DNA of 50,709 bases. Source: Jannaschia seosinensis (GTDB taxonomy: Bacteria; Pseudomonadota; Alphaproteobacteria; Rhodobacterales; Rhodobacteraceae). Location: positions 1-50,709 of the forward strand of contig NZ_CYPR01000014.1 in assembly GCF_001408515.1 (NCBI RefSeq), read 5' to 3'. Shown piece after piece: positions 17,079 to 24,558 of the stretch. A program made the position numbers and the translations under genes. Every line of letters starts with the position of its first letter. Within the stretch, counting starts at the first letter, position 1. The notes under the pieces were generated by a model. It worked only from the letters and a program-made list of their open reading frames with translations, had not been told where the DNA came from and did no database searches.

Positions 17079-18491
17079 TCAGTCCCGCGGCCGGTCTTCC
17101 TGATAGGCCGGAACGCGGGACAGACGGTTCAGATAGGTCCGCGTCCACCACGCGATGTCCTGCTTGAACACATTTTCGCGCAAGCTCGCATGCCGGTCCT
17201 GCCGTTCGGCCAGAGACATATGCAACGCTCGGTCGATGGCATGGGCAAAGTTGCCGTGGTCGAACGGATTGACCATCAGGGCGGCCTGCATCTGCTCCGC
17301 TGCGCCGGCGAAATGCGACAGGATCAGAACGCCGGGATCATCCGGATTCTGAGCGGCGACGAATTCCTTGGCGACGAGGTTCATGCCATCCGCCAGCGGC
17401 GTGACCAGTGCGACATTCGCCCGGCGGAACAGCGCGGCAAGCCGCTCGCGCGCGACATGGCGGCGGACATAGCGGATCGGCGTCCAGTCGAGATCCGCGT
17501 AAGCCCCGTTGATCGAGCCGGCGGCGCGCTCCAGTTCCTCCCGGATGTCCTGATAGGCGCTGACATCTTCGCGGCTGACGGGCGCGATCTGCAGGAATGT
17601 CGGGCGCGTCCCGTGCTGGGAGCGCTGTTCAAGGTAGGCGCCGAAGCCGCGGAACCGATGAACGAGCCCCTTCGAGTAATCCAGACGATCGACGCCAAGC
17701 AGAAGCGGCGCATCGGGAGAGAGCTGAAGCTCCGGAACCGGCGACTCTGCGGCCTTGCGGGCGAATTCCTCGGCATCGATCCCGATTGGAAAGCTCAGAA
17801 CCGCGAATTCCCGCCCCCGGAACAGCCAGTTACCATTGCCCATGGCCTCGCAATCCGGATCGCGCCGCAACGTCTCGCGCGCGGCGGCGACATCGCGCTG
17901 CGTCTGCAGCCCGACAAGGTCATGCGCCGCCAGCCAGTTCGCAATCTGCGGCCCCTGCGGCAGCGCGAGGATATCGGAGGCGTTGGGAAAGGGAATGTGC
18001 AGGAACAGGCCAATCCGGTTCTTGAGGCCGAGATCCCGCATCTCCCGGGCAAGCATCAAGAAATGATAATCTTGGATCCAGATCATGTCATCTGGACGGG
18101 CGATTTCCGCGACGGCGCGGGCAACGCGTCGGTTCACCTCCCGATAGGCTTCGAAATCACGCTCATAGACAGAGAGAAGATCCGCCCGGTGGTGAAAGAG
18201 CGGCCACAGGACCGAATTCGAGTACCCGAGATAGTAGCGATCGTATTCCGTCCGGGACAGCGAGAACGTCGCCTTGTCGTAGGCCTCCGATTTGACTTCG
18301 GTCAGCCCCTCCTGCGCCTCGTCGCTGGGGGTGCCCGCACCGATCCATAAACCGCCGATATCGTTCAACGCCTCGTGGATTGCGTAGACGAGGCCGCCCG
18401 CCGGCACCTCGTCGGTGGGGATCCTGTTCGAGATGACGATCAGGCGTCCGGGCTTCTCTTGCGCTTCTGCGTCCGCTTCCGCTTGTCTCAT
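17079..18491 (-). CDS. otsA: trehalose-6-phosphate synthase
   Basis: OtsA (GT20) joins UDP-glucose and glucose-6-phosphate to trehalose-6-phosphate. The 470 residues contain VISNRIP and GGLVYAIHEAL near the start, IWIQDYHFLMLA, the donor-binding GVDRLDYSKGL with Arg and Lys, and VTPLADGMNLVAKEFVAAQ. It starts four bases after the otsB stop, so the pair is an operon otsB-otsA. The product protects against osmotic and drying stress in the cytoplasm. Confidence 0.95.
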   Translation of the reverse strand: MRQAEADAEAQEKPGRLIVISNRIPTDEVPAGGLVYAIHEALNDIGGLWIGAGTPSDEAQEGLTEVKSEAYDKATFSLSRTEYDRYYLGYSNSVLWPLFHHRADLLSVYERDFEAYREVNRRVARAVAEIARPDDMIWIQDYHFLMLAREMRDLGLKNRIGLFLHIPFPNASDILALPQGPQIANWLAAHDLVGLQTQRDVAAARETLRRDPDCEAMGNGNWLFRGREFAVLSFPIGIDAEEFARKAAESPVPELQLSPDAPLLLGVDRLDYSKGLVHRFRGFGAYLEQRSQHGTRPTFLQIAPVSREDVSAYQDIREELERAAGSINGAYADLDWTPIRYVRRHVARERLAALFRRANVALVTPLADGMNLVAKEFVAAQNPDDPGVLILSHFAGAAEQMQAALMVNPFDHGNFAHAIDRALHMSLAERQDRHASLRENVFKQDIAWWTRTYLNRLSRVPAYQEDRPRD

Positions 18492-18495
18492 TCTG

Positions 18496-19287
18496 TCAGC
18501 CGAGCCACGCAGTCAGGCGTTCGATCAGGGCCTTTGGTCCAGGCAGGCGGTGATCCGCCCGCGTCTCCGCCAAGCCGATCTTGATCGCGGTGCCGCCGCG
18601 CTTCTGCGCGAGATCCAGCGCAGGCTCGTCAGTCAGATCGTCGCCCGCATAGACGGGCGTCTTTCCAGCGAAGGGCGGTTCGGAAAGCAGCCGTTCCAGC
18701 GCGATGTCCTTGCCGACCGTCTCGGGCTTGATCTCGTAAGCCATGAGGGCAGATTGCAGGCGGAAGCCGTCGGCCGCATGCGCGAGACTGTCCATGAAGT
18801 TGAGGGCGAGCGCGCCGTAAACCTCGGCCTGACGGTAATGCAGGACGACGCCGGAAGGTTTGTGCTCCACCAGAAATTCCGGGCGCAGGACCGCGAAATC
18901 GTCGACGAGGCGGGTCAGGTGGGCGACCATGTCGTGGTCGAACTCGATCCGCTCGACCTCCGCACCCTTCGCACGCCGGAACTCCGCACCGTGGGTGCCG
19001 ATCAGCGGCCCTTCGAAATCGGGCAGGAATTTTTCGAGGTCGGCGATCGTGCGGCCCGAGACGAGAGCGACGCGCCCGTCCAGCTTCTCATAGGCGCGGT
19101 GCAGGACATCGCGGCAGGCATCCGTCACCTCGATGGCATCGGGCCGCTCGGCGATCTCGACCAATGTTCCGTCGAAATCCAGCAGCAGGGCCACCTCGTC
19201 ATGCGGCGGCAGGACAAGACCATCGCAATTGTCCGTGGTCTCATCGTTTTCGATGCCCATAAAGCCCGTCATCTGATAGTAGAGCAT
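18496..19287 (-). CDS. otsB: trehalose-6-phosphate phosphatase
   Basis: OtsB is a HAD-superfamily phosphatase that releases trehalose from trehalose-6-phosphate. LLLDFDGTLVEIAERP carries the nucleophile Asp, VALVSGRTIADLE and GTHGAEFRR follow, and AGDDLTDEPAL binds Mg. ATG 19287 was chosen because AGGAGG precedes it; a Met nine residues later is possible. It has 263 residues. It is first in the otsBA operon. An imperfect GGAAC-type stress promoter lies about 70 bases upstream. Confidence 0.93.
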   Translation of the reverse strand: MLYYQMTGFMGIENDETTDNCDGLVLPPHDEVALLLDFDGTLVEIAERPDAIEVTDACRDVLHRAYEKLDGRVALVSGRTIADLEKFLPDFEGPLIGTHGAEFRRAKGAEVERIEFDHDMVAHLTRLVDDFAVLRPEFLVEHKPSGVVLHYRQAEVYGALALNFMDSLAHAADGFRLQSALMAYEIKPETVGKDIALERLLSEPPFAGKTPVYAGDDLTDEPALDLAQKRGGTAIKIGLAETRADHRLPGPKALIERLTAWLG

Positions 19288-19353
19288 GTTCCCCTCCTGA
19301 CGGGCAAATTGACATACATTGCCAAAATATCCCAGATACTGCCCGCTTGTATC

Positions 19354-19379
19354 AACCTGTCGGCAGGGGGGCAGGTTCC
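19354..19379 (-). promoter_or_regulatory. possible EcfG-type promoter or hairpin before otsB
   Basis: On the minus strand GGAACC is followed, 17 bases after GGAAC, by GGTT, one base off the GGAAC-N16/17-CGTT pattern of alphaproteobacterial EcfG sigma factors. The same bases form inverted arms AACCTG (19354-19359) and CAGGTT (19372-19377), so a terminator for udgX or an operator is also possible. Confidence 0.35.
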
Positions 19380-19450
19380 CTGTACGATCCGCAATTGGAG
19401 CGTCGCCGGGATGGGCAGGGGCGTCAAGCGATCTCGAGCAAAAACGCTCC

Positions 19451-20905
19451 CTATGCGGCGCGTTCCTCAAGTAATTCCTGCACGCGGGACAGGTCGTCGC
19501 GGAACCGCGCGGTCTCGGATTCGCGCAGGTCTTCGTCGGGCAGACGCAGCAGGTAGCTCGGGTGGACCGTCACGAACAGATCGCGCCCGTCGCGCGTCTG
19601 CTCCAACGCGCTGCGCCGCTTGAGGATGCCTGCGCCATTGCCCGTCAGCGCGTGCAGCGCGGTCGCTCCCATGGCTAGCACGAGGTCCGGGTTCACCGAG
19701 GACAGTTCCTGCTCCAGCCACCAGCGGCAGGCCGATATTTCCGATGCGGCGGGCTTCTGGTGAATGCGCCGCTTGCCACGCTGAACGTATTTGAAATGCT
19801 TCACGGCATTGGTGACGTAGGCCTGCTCGCGGTCGAGACCGGCCTGCGCGGCGACTTCGTTGAAAAGCTGCCCGGCGGGGCCGACGAAGGGCCGACCGGA
19901 AATGTCCTCCCGGTCGCCTGGCTGTTCGCCCACCACCATCAGGGGCGCATTGGCCGGCCCCTCGCCGAACACGACCTGCGTCGCGGGTTCGTAAAGCGGG
20001 CAACGGGTGCAGGCGGAGGCGTCGCGGGCAAGCTGCGGAAGGGTGGGCGCGGCGTCGTCGAGCGGCAGGCCCGGCTCTTCGTCTGAGGCTCGTGGCATGG
20101 CATGTTCCTTCCGTCTGAGGGTGGCGGGGGCGGGCATGGACGGCCCGGCCTCCTGCATCCGTGTGACACGCGCGCGTGCATCGGCGATCAGAGAGGGAAT
20201 CGCGCGGGTCTCGGGAAGGTTCCGCCAGTATTTGCGCGGCATCTCGGCCCGCATCGCGTCCGGCTTGAGCCGTGCGGGGTTGAAGATGTTGCTGTAATAG
20301 GTGGTCCAGAGCTCCTCCAGCGGATCGCCTGCCGCGGGCCGGACGCCGCCTCTGGCCTCGAGACGCAGGGCGCCGCCGGCATGGGTGATCGTCACTTCGG
20401 GTGTCTCGATCCGCCAATCCATGTCGCCGAAACGATTGGCGAAAAATTCCGCCACCTCCTCCTCGATGCGGTGGTCGGGCTCGAACCAGGCGGCGAAGGC
20501 GCGGCGGCCCGTGGGGCCGTCGACCTCGCGGAAACGGACGAAGGCGTGCATCTTGTGGATGTCGCGGCGAATGGCCTTGGCCAGTTCCCGCGCGCGGGCA
20601 ACGTTCGGGTCTGCTTCACGCGACAGAAGGCCACGCTCCTTTTGCAGCCGTGTCAGTAGGGCGTAACCCAGTGCCATTCCTTCGCCGGAGCGGACGGGGA
20701 TCAGGTTGCGCGCGAGCGGGGCAAACTGGGCGGGGACTTTGATCTCTCCCCGCGCTTCGGGCAGGGGCGCGTCGAAGAGCGCTTCGTCTTCGCCGGCAAT
20801 GCCCCAATCGACCTCGTGCACGGGCACATTGGCCAGGGTCAGCCGCCGCGCAGTGTCGCGCCATGCCTCGAACGTGCCGATCCGCGGCAGGCGCGGGGCG
20901 AACAT
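19451..20905 (-). CDS. udgX: UdgX-family uracil-DNA-binding protein fused to a DUF4130 domain
   Basis: The 484-residue protein has two parts. Residues 1 to about 250 match DUF4130 (KMHAFVRFREVD, FANRFGDMDWRIETPEVTI, YYSNIFNPARLKPDAMRAEM). Residues from about 280 form a family-4-like uracil-DNA glycosylase with iron-sulfur Cys residues (SACTRCPLY), GEQPGDREDISGRPFVGPAG, and KRRIHQKP containing His382. UdgX proteins use that His to attach covalently to the abasic site after excising uracil. The gene follows a radical-SAM gene by one base, the usual pairing, and both lie behind a LexA box. Confidence 0.93.
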   Translation of the reverse strand: MFAPRLPRIGTFEAWRDTARRLTLANVPVHEVDWGIAGEDEALFDAPLPEARGEIKVPAQFAPLARNLIPVRSGEGMALGYALLTRLQKERGLLSREADPNVARARELAKAIRRDIHKMHAFVRFREVDGPTGRRAFAAWFEPDHRIEEEVAEFFANRFGDMDWRIETPEVTITHAGGALRLEARGGVRPAAGDPLEELWTTYYSNIFNPARLKPDAMRAEMPRKYWRNLPETRAIPSLIADARARVTRMQEAGPSMPAPATLRRKEHAMPRASDEEPGLPLDDAAPTLPQLARDASACTRCPLYEPATQVVFGEGPANAPLMVVGEQPGDREDISGRPFVGPAGQLFNEVAAQAGLDREQAYVTNAVKHFKYVQRGKRRIHQKPAASEISACRWWLEQELSSVNPDLVLAMGATALHALTGNGAGILKRRSALEQTRDGRDLFVTVHPSYLLRLPDEDLRESETARFRDDLSRVQELLEERAA

Positions 20906-20906
20906 C

Positions 20907-22136
20907 TCAGAACAGCTCCATCTGCTTCGGCTTGACGAAACGGGCCCGCAGGCCGTCGGCGTCGAGCAGGTGGCCCGGCCGATGATCCTTCGTCACGATG
21001 AAGGGCCGGGCCGCCTTCACCCGGCCGCCCATGCGGCGGATGTCCTCAAGCCCAACAGCACCATTGCGCCGCGCCGCGAGGATGCGGTCCACGATCTTCG
21101 TGCCAAAGCCCGGCACGCGCAGCAACATCGCCTTTTCGGCCCGGTTCACGTCGACCGGAAAGCGGTCGCGATTGGCCAGAGCCCAAGCCATTTTGGGGTC
21201 GACATCGAGATCGAGCATTCCGTCACCGTTGCGCGTGACGATCTCGTCGAGGCCGAAATCGTAGTACCGCAGCAACCAATCCGCCTGATAAAGCCGATGC
21301 TCCCGCATCAGGGGCGGATCGACCAGAGGCAGAACGGCGGAAGCGTCGGGAATGGGCGAGAAAGCGGAGTAATAGACGCGTTTGAGCCCGTAGGCCCCAT
21401 AAAGTTTCGATGCGTTGCCGAGGACGGTCGCGTCATTGGCATCGTCGGCGCCGACAATCATCTGCGTCGATTGCCCGGCGGGGGCGAATTTGCCCCGCTT
21501 TCGGCCCTTGTAGGAGGTCTCGGCGTAATCCTCACCCGTCAGGCGAACCTTGCCCATGGCGCCGCGGATTTGCACCGGGTCCTTTTCGGGAGCGTAGGCC
21601 TTCACACTCGCGTCGGTGGGCAACTCGATGTTGATCGAGAGGCGATCGGCGGCGAGGCCCGCCCGCTCGATGAGTTCCGCCGAGGCATCGGGGATCGTCT
21701 TGAGGTGGATGTAGCCGCGAAATCCCTGCGCACGCAGCGTTTCGGCAATCAGGACCATCTGCTCCATCGTGTAATCGGACGATTTCAGGATGCCTGACGA
21801 CAGGAACAATCCCTCGATGTAATTGCGCCGGTAGAACTCGGTGGTCAGCCAGACGACTTCGTCGACGGTGAACCGCGCGCGGGGCACGTTCGACGACACC
21901 CGGTTCACGCAATAGGCGCAGTCGTAGATGCAGTAATTCGTCATCAGGATCTTGAGGAGCGAGATGCACCGCCCATCCGGCGCATAGGCGTGGCAGATGC
22001 CCGACCCCGTGGTCGACCCGAGCCCCTTGCCGTCGCGCGAATCCCGCTTGGATGTGCCTGACGACGCGCAGGACGCATCGTATTTGGCGGCATCCGAGAG
22101 GAGCGCGAGCTTGTCCTGAATTGTCATCCGAGCCAT
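20907..22136 (-). CDS. putative DNA modification/repair radical SAM protein
   Basis: This is a 409-residue radical-SAM protein of the type found beside UdgX (TIGR03916-like). It has SAM-cluster cysteines C69, C73 and C76 in CIYDCAYC, then NRVSSNVPRARFTVDEVVWL and GLFLSSGILKSSDYTMEQM. A C-terminal helix-hairpin-helix-like segment (LRVPGFGTKIVDRILAARR) suggests DNA binding. The reaction is not established. The ATG at 22136 lies three bases from a LexA box; a second Met three codons on is an alternative start. Confidence 0.92.
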   Translation of the reverse strand: MARMTIQDKLALLSDAAKYDASCASSGTSKRDSRDGKGLGSTTGSGICHAYAPDGRCISLLKILMTNYCIYDCAYCVNRVSSNVPRARFTVDEVVWLTTEFYRRNYIEGLFLSSGILKSSDYTMEQMVLIAETLRAQGFRGYIHLKTIPDASAELIERAGLAADRLSINIELPTDASVKAYAPEKDPVQIRGAMGKVRLTGEDYAETSYKGRKRGKFAPAGQSTQMIVGADDANDATVLGNASKLYGAYGLKRVYYSAFSPIPDASAVLPLVDPPLMREHRLYQADWLLRYYDFGLDEIVTRNGDGMLDLDVDPKMAWALANRDRFPVDVNRAEKAMLLRVPGFGTKIVDRILAARRNGAVGLEDIRRMGGRVKAARPFIVTKDHRPGHLLDADGLRARFVKPKQMELF

Positions 22137-22138
22137 GG

Positions 22139-22153
22139 GTTCACCATATGTTC
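22139..22153 (-). promoter_or_regulatory. LexA (SOS) box upstream of the radical SAM-udgX operon
   Basis: GTTC (22139-22142), seven bases, GTTC (22150-22153) is the direct-repeat LexA site used in alphaproteobacteria. It is almost adjacent to the start codon of the radical-SAM gene, which predicts repression by LexA and induction by DNA damage. Confidence 0.72.
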
Positions 22154-22211
22154 ACAAACGCGCCGTGCAAAGAGGCTGCGACGATTCGCGCGCGTCTGAA
22201 TGGCCGGAGAC

Positions 22212-22241
22212 GAAGAAAGAAGGGCGACCCGAAGGCCGCCC
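22212..22241 (-). terminator. Rho-independent terminator of the DUF892 gene
   Basis: Read on the minus strand, GGGCGGCC, loop TTCG, GGTCGCCC form an 8-pair stem (one G-U) with a UUCG-type tetraloop, followed by TTCTTTCTTC. It begins 17 bases after the stop of the ferritin-like gene and precedes the LexA-controlled operon. Confidence 0.75.
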
Positions 22242-22257
22242 CGTACACAGCCTAGAT

Positions 22258-22746
22258 TCAGGCCGCGTCCTTGTTGATCCCGCTGGTCGCGATCTCGGTC
22301 ATCGTCTCGTCGCCGTGATACGTGTGCGCGAGATGCTCGCTGATCTTCGACGCCTCGTCCTCAAGGCCCAGACGCGTGGCAAACGCCTTAACGCAGCCGT
22401 AGCCCGCGATCGCGTAGTGGGCCATGCGCTGATACTGCGTGATGATCATCGCATCGCGCACGGAATCGTCGGAGAAGGTCTCGTCCAGGGCGTGGGCGCG
22501 GGCTTCCTGCACCAAGCCTTCCATGCCCTTGCAATGCTCGCCAGTCGGGCTGGCGCCGTGCCCTTCAATGATGCCCTTGAAGGCTTCCATTCCTTTGGAG
22601 ATGCCCTCTTGGCCAGCCCTGAGCGCATCCTTCAGATTCTGGTCGGTCGCGGCGTTCTCGAGTTCGCCGGTGACTTCGTGCGACTGCTTGCAGGCTGAGT
22701 AGAGGTCCTGAAGCTGATCGATGTAGAGGTCTTTGAGGTTGTCCAT
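22258..22746 (-). CDS. DUF892 ferritin-like protein (YciE/YciF type)
   Basis: This is a 162-residue, mostly helical protein. MDNLKDLYIDQLQDLYSACK opens the first helix, and further helices carry Glu, His and Asp residues expected at a di-iron site (EGHGASPTGEHCKGMEG, ITQYQRMAHYAIAGYG). DUF892/YciF proteins form ferritin-like four-helix bundles and are often induced by stress. Exact catalytic activity is not established. ATG 22746 has GGAGGA upstream. A perfect GGAAC-N17-CGTT promoter precedes it, and a terminator follows. It diverges from the SDR gene. Confidence 0.88.
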   Translation of the reverse strand: MDNLKDLYIDQLQDLYSACKQSHEVTGELENAATDQNLKDALRAGQEGISKGMEAFKGIIEGHGASPTGEHCKGMEGLVQEARAHALDETFSDDSVRDAMIITQYQRMAHYAIAGYGCVKAFATRLGLEDEASKISEHLAHTYHGDETMTEIATSGINKDAA

Positions 22747-22782
22747 ATCGGTCCTCCGATGGCTGATTGCGTTTCGCCGTTC

Positions 22783-22808
22783 AACGCGGCCCGGGCCCTC
22801 GGCGTTCC
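22783..22808 (-). promoter_or_regulatory. EcfG-type stress promoter for the DUF892 gene
   Basis: On the minus strand GGAAC (22808-22804), 17 bases, CGTT (22786-22783) matches the general-stress sigma EcfG consensus exactly. The -10 element is about 37 bases before the start codon at 22746. Confidence 0.65.
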
Positions 22809-22831
22809 GTCGCCCGGCGATGCGGCGCGCC

Positions 22832-22856
22832 GGAACCCGGCCGATCCGTCGGCGTT
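22832..22856 (+). promoter_or_regulatory. EcfG-type stress promoter for the SDR gene
   Basis: GGAAC (22832-22836), 16 bases, CGTT (22853-22856) matches the EcfG consensus exactly on the plus strand. It lies about 40 bases before ATG 22896 and diverges from the promoter at 22783-22808. Confidence 0.65.
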
Positions 22857-22895
22857 TGGCACGCGGTATCAAATCTTGCCGTGGAGAGAGCCGTC

Positions 22896-23987
22896 ATGCC
22901 TGACCGAACCCATTCCCCCGTCGCCGTGGTTGCGGGGGGCTCGGCCGGCGTCGGGCGTGCCTGCGTCGAAATGTTGCTGACACGCGGATTGAAGGTTGCC
23001 GTACTCGCCCGCGGGCAGGGGCGTCTTGACGAGATGCATCAGGAATTCGGCGACCGGGTCTGGACGCGCTCGGTCGACGTCTCCGACGCTCTGGCCGTGA
23101 ACAAGGCGGCGCACGACATCGCGGAGGATTTCGGGACGCCGGAAATCTGGATCAACTCCGCTATGCTGACAAGCTTTTCGCCCTTCGAGCAGGTCGATGA
23201 CGAAGAGTTCCGCCGCATTACTGATACGACCTATCTGGGCACCGTCAACGGCTGCCGCGCCGCCTTGTCGATCATGGCGCGGGGCAATATCGTCAATGTC
23301 GGCTCCGGCCTGGCCTATGCGTCGGTGCCGTTCCAAGCAGCCTATTGCGGCGCGAAGCACGCGATCGAGGGCTTCACCCAAGCGCTCCGGATCGAACTTG
23401 CGCGTGCGGAGCGCCCGATCACCCTCTCGATGGTGCAGCTTCCGGCGGTCAACACTCCGCAATTCGACTGGGCCCGCAATCGTATGGACCAAAAGCCGCA
23501 GCCCGCACCGCCGGTCTTCGCCCCCGAAGTGGCCGCCAAGGGAATCCTGCATGCCATCGACACCGATGCGCGCGAAGTCTTGGTGGGACGCTCGATGCTG
23601 CAGCTCATCGCCGGAAACATGGTCCTGCCGGACTTGATGGAAAAGCAACTCGCGAAGATCGGGGTGCATGTGCAGAAATCGAAGCGGTCGCCCGAGATAC
23701 TGGAGGACAATCTCGACGAGCCGCTCGAATCCTACCCCTCCAAGGCCGAAGGATCCTACGGCCACATTGCCGAGACAAGCGGGCTGGTGGTCGATGGCGA
23801 TATGGCGCGAAAGGCGTTGGCATTCGGCGGCGGGGCAGCGCTTCTCGCCATCGGGGTCCTTCTGGGCCGCGTGACGGGACCATCCGGCGATACTCCTGCG
23901 CGGGCATCGTCGCGGCGCACGAAGCGTGGGCCGAATTGGATGGACGCGCCGCCGGACTACCAGCGCCCGGCCGAATACCGACGCTGA
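22896..23987 (+). CDS. SDR-family oxidoreductase with C-terminal membrane anchor
   Basis: The first 240 or so of 363 residues form a classical short-chain dehydrogenase: VVAGGSAGVGRACVEML binds the nucleotide, NSAML replaces the common NAG motif, VNVGSGLAYASVPFQAAYCGAKHA gives the catalytic Ser, Tyr and Lys. After a linker there is a hydrophobic segment (ALAFGGGAALLAIGVLLG, about residues 308-325) and a basic, Pro-rich tail, so the enzyme is probably tail-anchored in the inner membrane. The substrate is unknown. ATG 22896 has GGAGAG upstream. An EcfG-type promoter precedes it, which suggests a stress role. Confidence 0.88.
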   Translation: MPDRTHSPVAVVAGGSAGVGRACVEMLLTRGLKVAVLARGQGRLDEMHQEFGDRVWTRSVDVSDALAVNKAAHDIAEDFGTPEIWINSAMLTSFSPFEQVDDEEFRRITDTTYLGTVNGCRAALSIMARGNIVNVGSGLAYASVPFQAAYCGAKHAIEGFTQALRIELARAERPITLSMVQLPAVNTPQFDWARNRMDQKPQPAPPVFAPEVAAKGILHAIDTDAREVLVGRSMLQLIAGNMVLPDLMEKQLAKIGVHVQKSKRSPEILEDNLDEPLESYPSKAEGSYGHIAETSGLVVDGDMARKALAFGGGAALLAIGVLLGRVTGPSGDTPARASSRRTKRGPNWMDAPPDYQRPAEYRR

Positions 23988-23991
23988 TCGC

Positions 23992-24231
23992 GTGGACATC
24001 ATCGAAATCGTTCGGTGGGTCGCGGCGATCTGTGTCATCATGGCGGCGCTGATGGTGGCTTGGGGCCAGCCGGTGCGGTTGGTGGCGTGGGGCTTCGTGA
24101 TTTTCTCGCTCGCCTCGATCCTGTGGATCGCCGCCGCCGGGATTGGGGGGAAATGGGCGCTTCTCATCCAGAACGTTGTGCTTCTGGGCGTGAATCTTTG
24201 GGGTGTCTGGCGCTGGTTCAGGCGTCTTTAG
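23992..24231 (+). CDS. small membrane protein downstream of the SDR
   Basis: The protein has 79 residues from a GTG at 23992, four bases after the SDR stop. It has three hydrophobic stretches (WVAAICVIMAALMVAWG, LVAWGFVIFSLASILWIAAAG, LLIQNVVLLGVNLWGVW) and a basic C-terminus. No family is recognised. Spacing suggests co-expression with the SDR from the stress promoter. Its 3' end overlaps the end of a minus-strand remnant by 14 bases. Confidence 0.65.
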   Translation: MDIIEIVRWVAAICVIMAALMVAWGQPVRLVAWGFVIFSLASILWIAAAGIGGKWALLIQNVVLLGVNLWGVWRWFRRL

Positions 24232-24558
24232 CTTCGCAGCCAGATGGCCCCGTCCGTGTCGACAGGCCGCCCCTCATCTCCGGCTTTAAAAAATCCGGCG
24301 CGCCGGCGTCGCAGGCGACGGCATTTTCTCTGAAACGGAGGCATACGACGGCATGTGCGTGGTTCGATTCGATCATGTCTCCGTCGGGCCCCTTCAGATC
24401 GAAATCGGCCAGATGCTCCTGCTGGAAGGCGATGGCCGCCCGGTAGAACCGTAGGATATCGCAGTTGGCGGTATGCCGGACGGAGGCAGAAATGCCTACG
24501 ACCAAGTCATCGGCAGGTAAGCCTATTAGCCCGGATAATTCACGAGAAGGCGGCGGAG
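24218..24558 (-). pseudogene. 3' remnant of an unknown gene cut by the IS4 element
   Basis: A minus-strand frame is open from the left end of the IS4 element (24559) to a stop at 24218, about 113 codons. The text reads like real protein (LSGLIGLPADDLVVGISASV, then DILRFYRAAIAFQQEHLADF). The first plausible start inside it is a TTG at 24505. No plus-strand gene explains the stretch. I infer that the element removed the 5' part. The sequence on the other side of the element gives no obvious partner, and the protein family is not recognised. Confidence 0.4.

Noticed and set aside
24360-24380. GGTTCGATTC, similar to a tRNA T-arm
   Set aside because: No acceptor, D-arm or anticodon arm can be folded around it.
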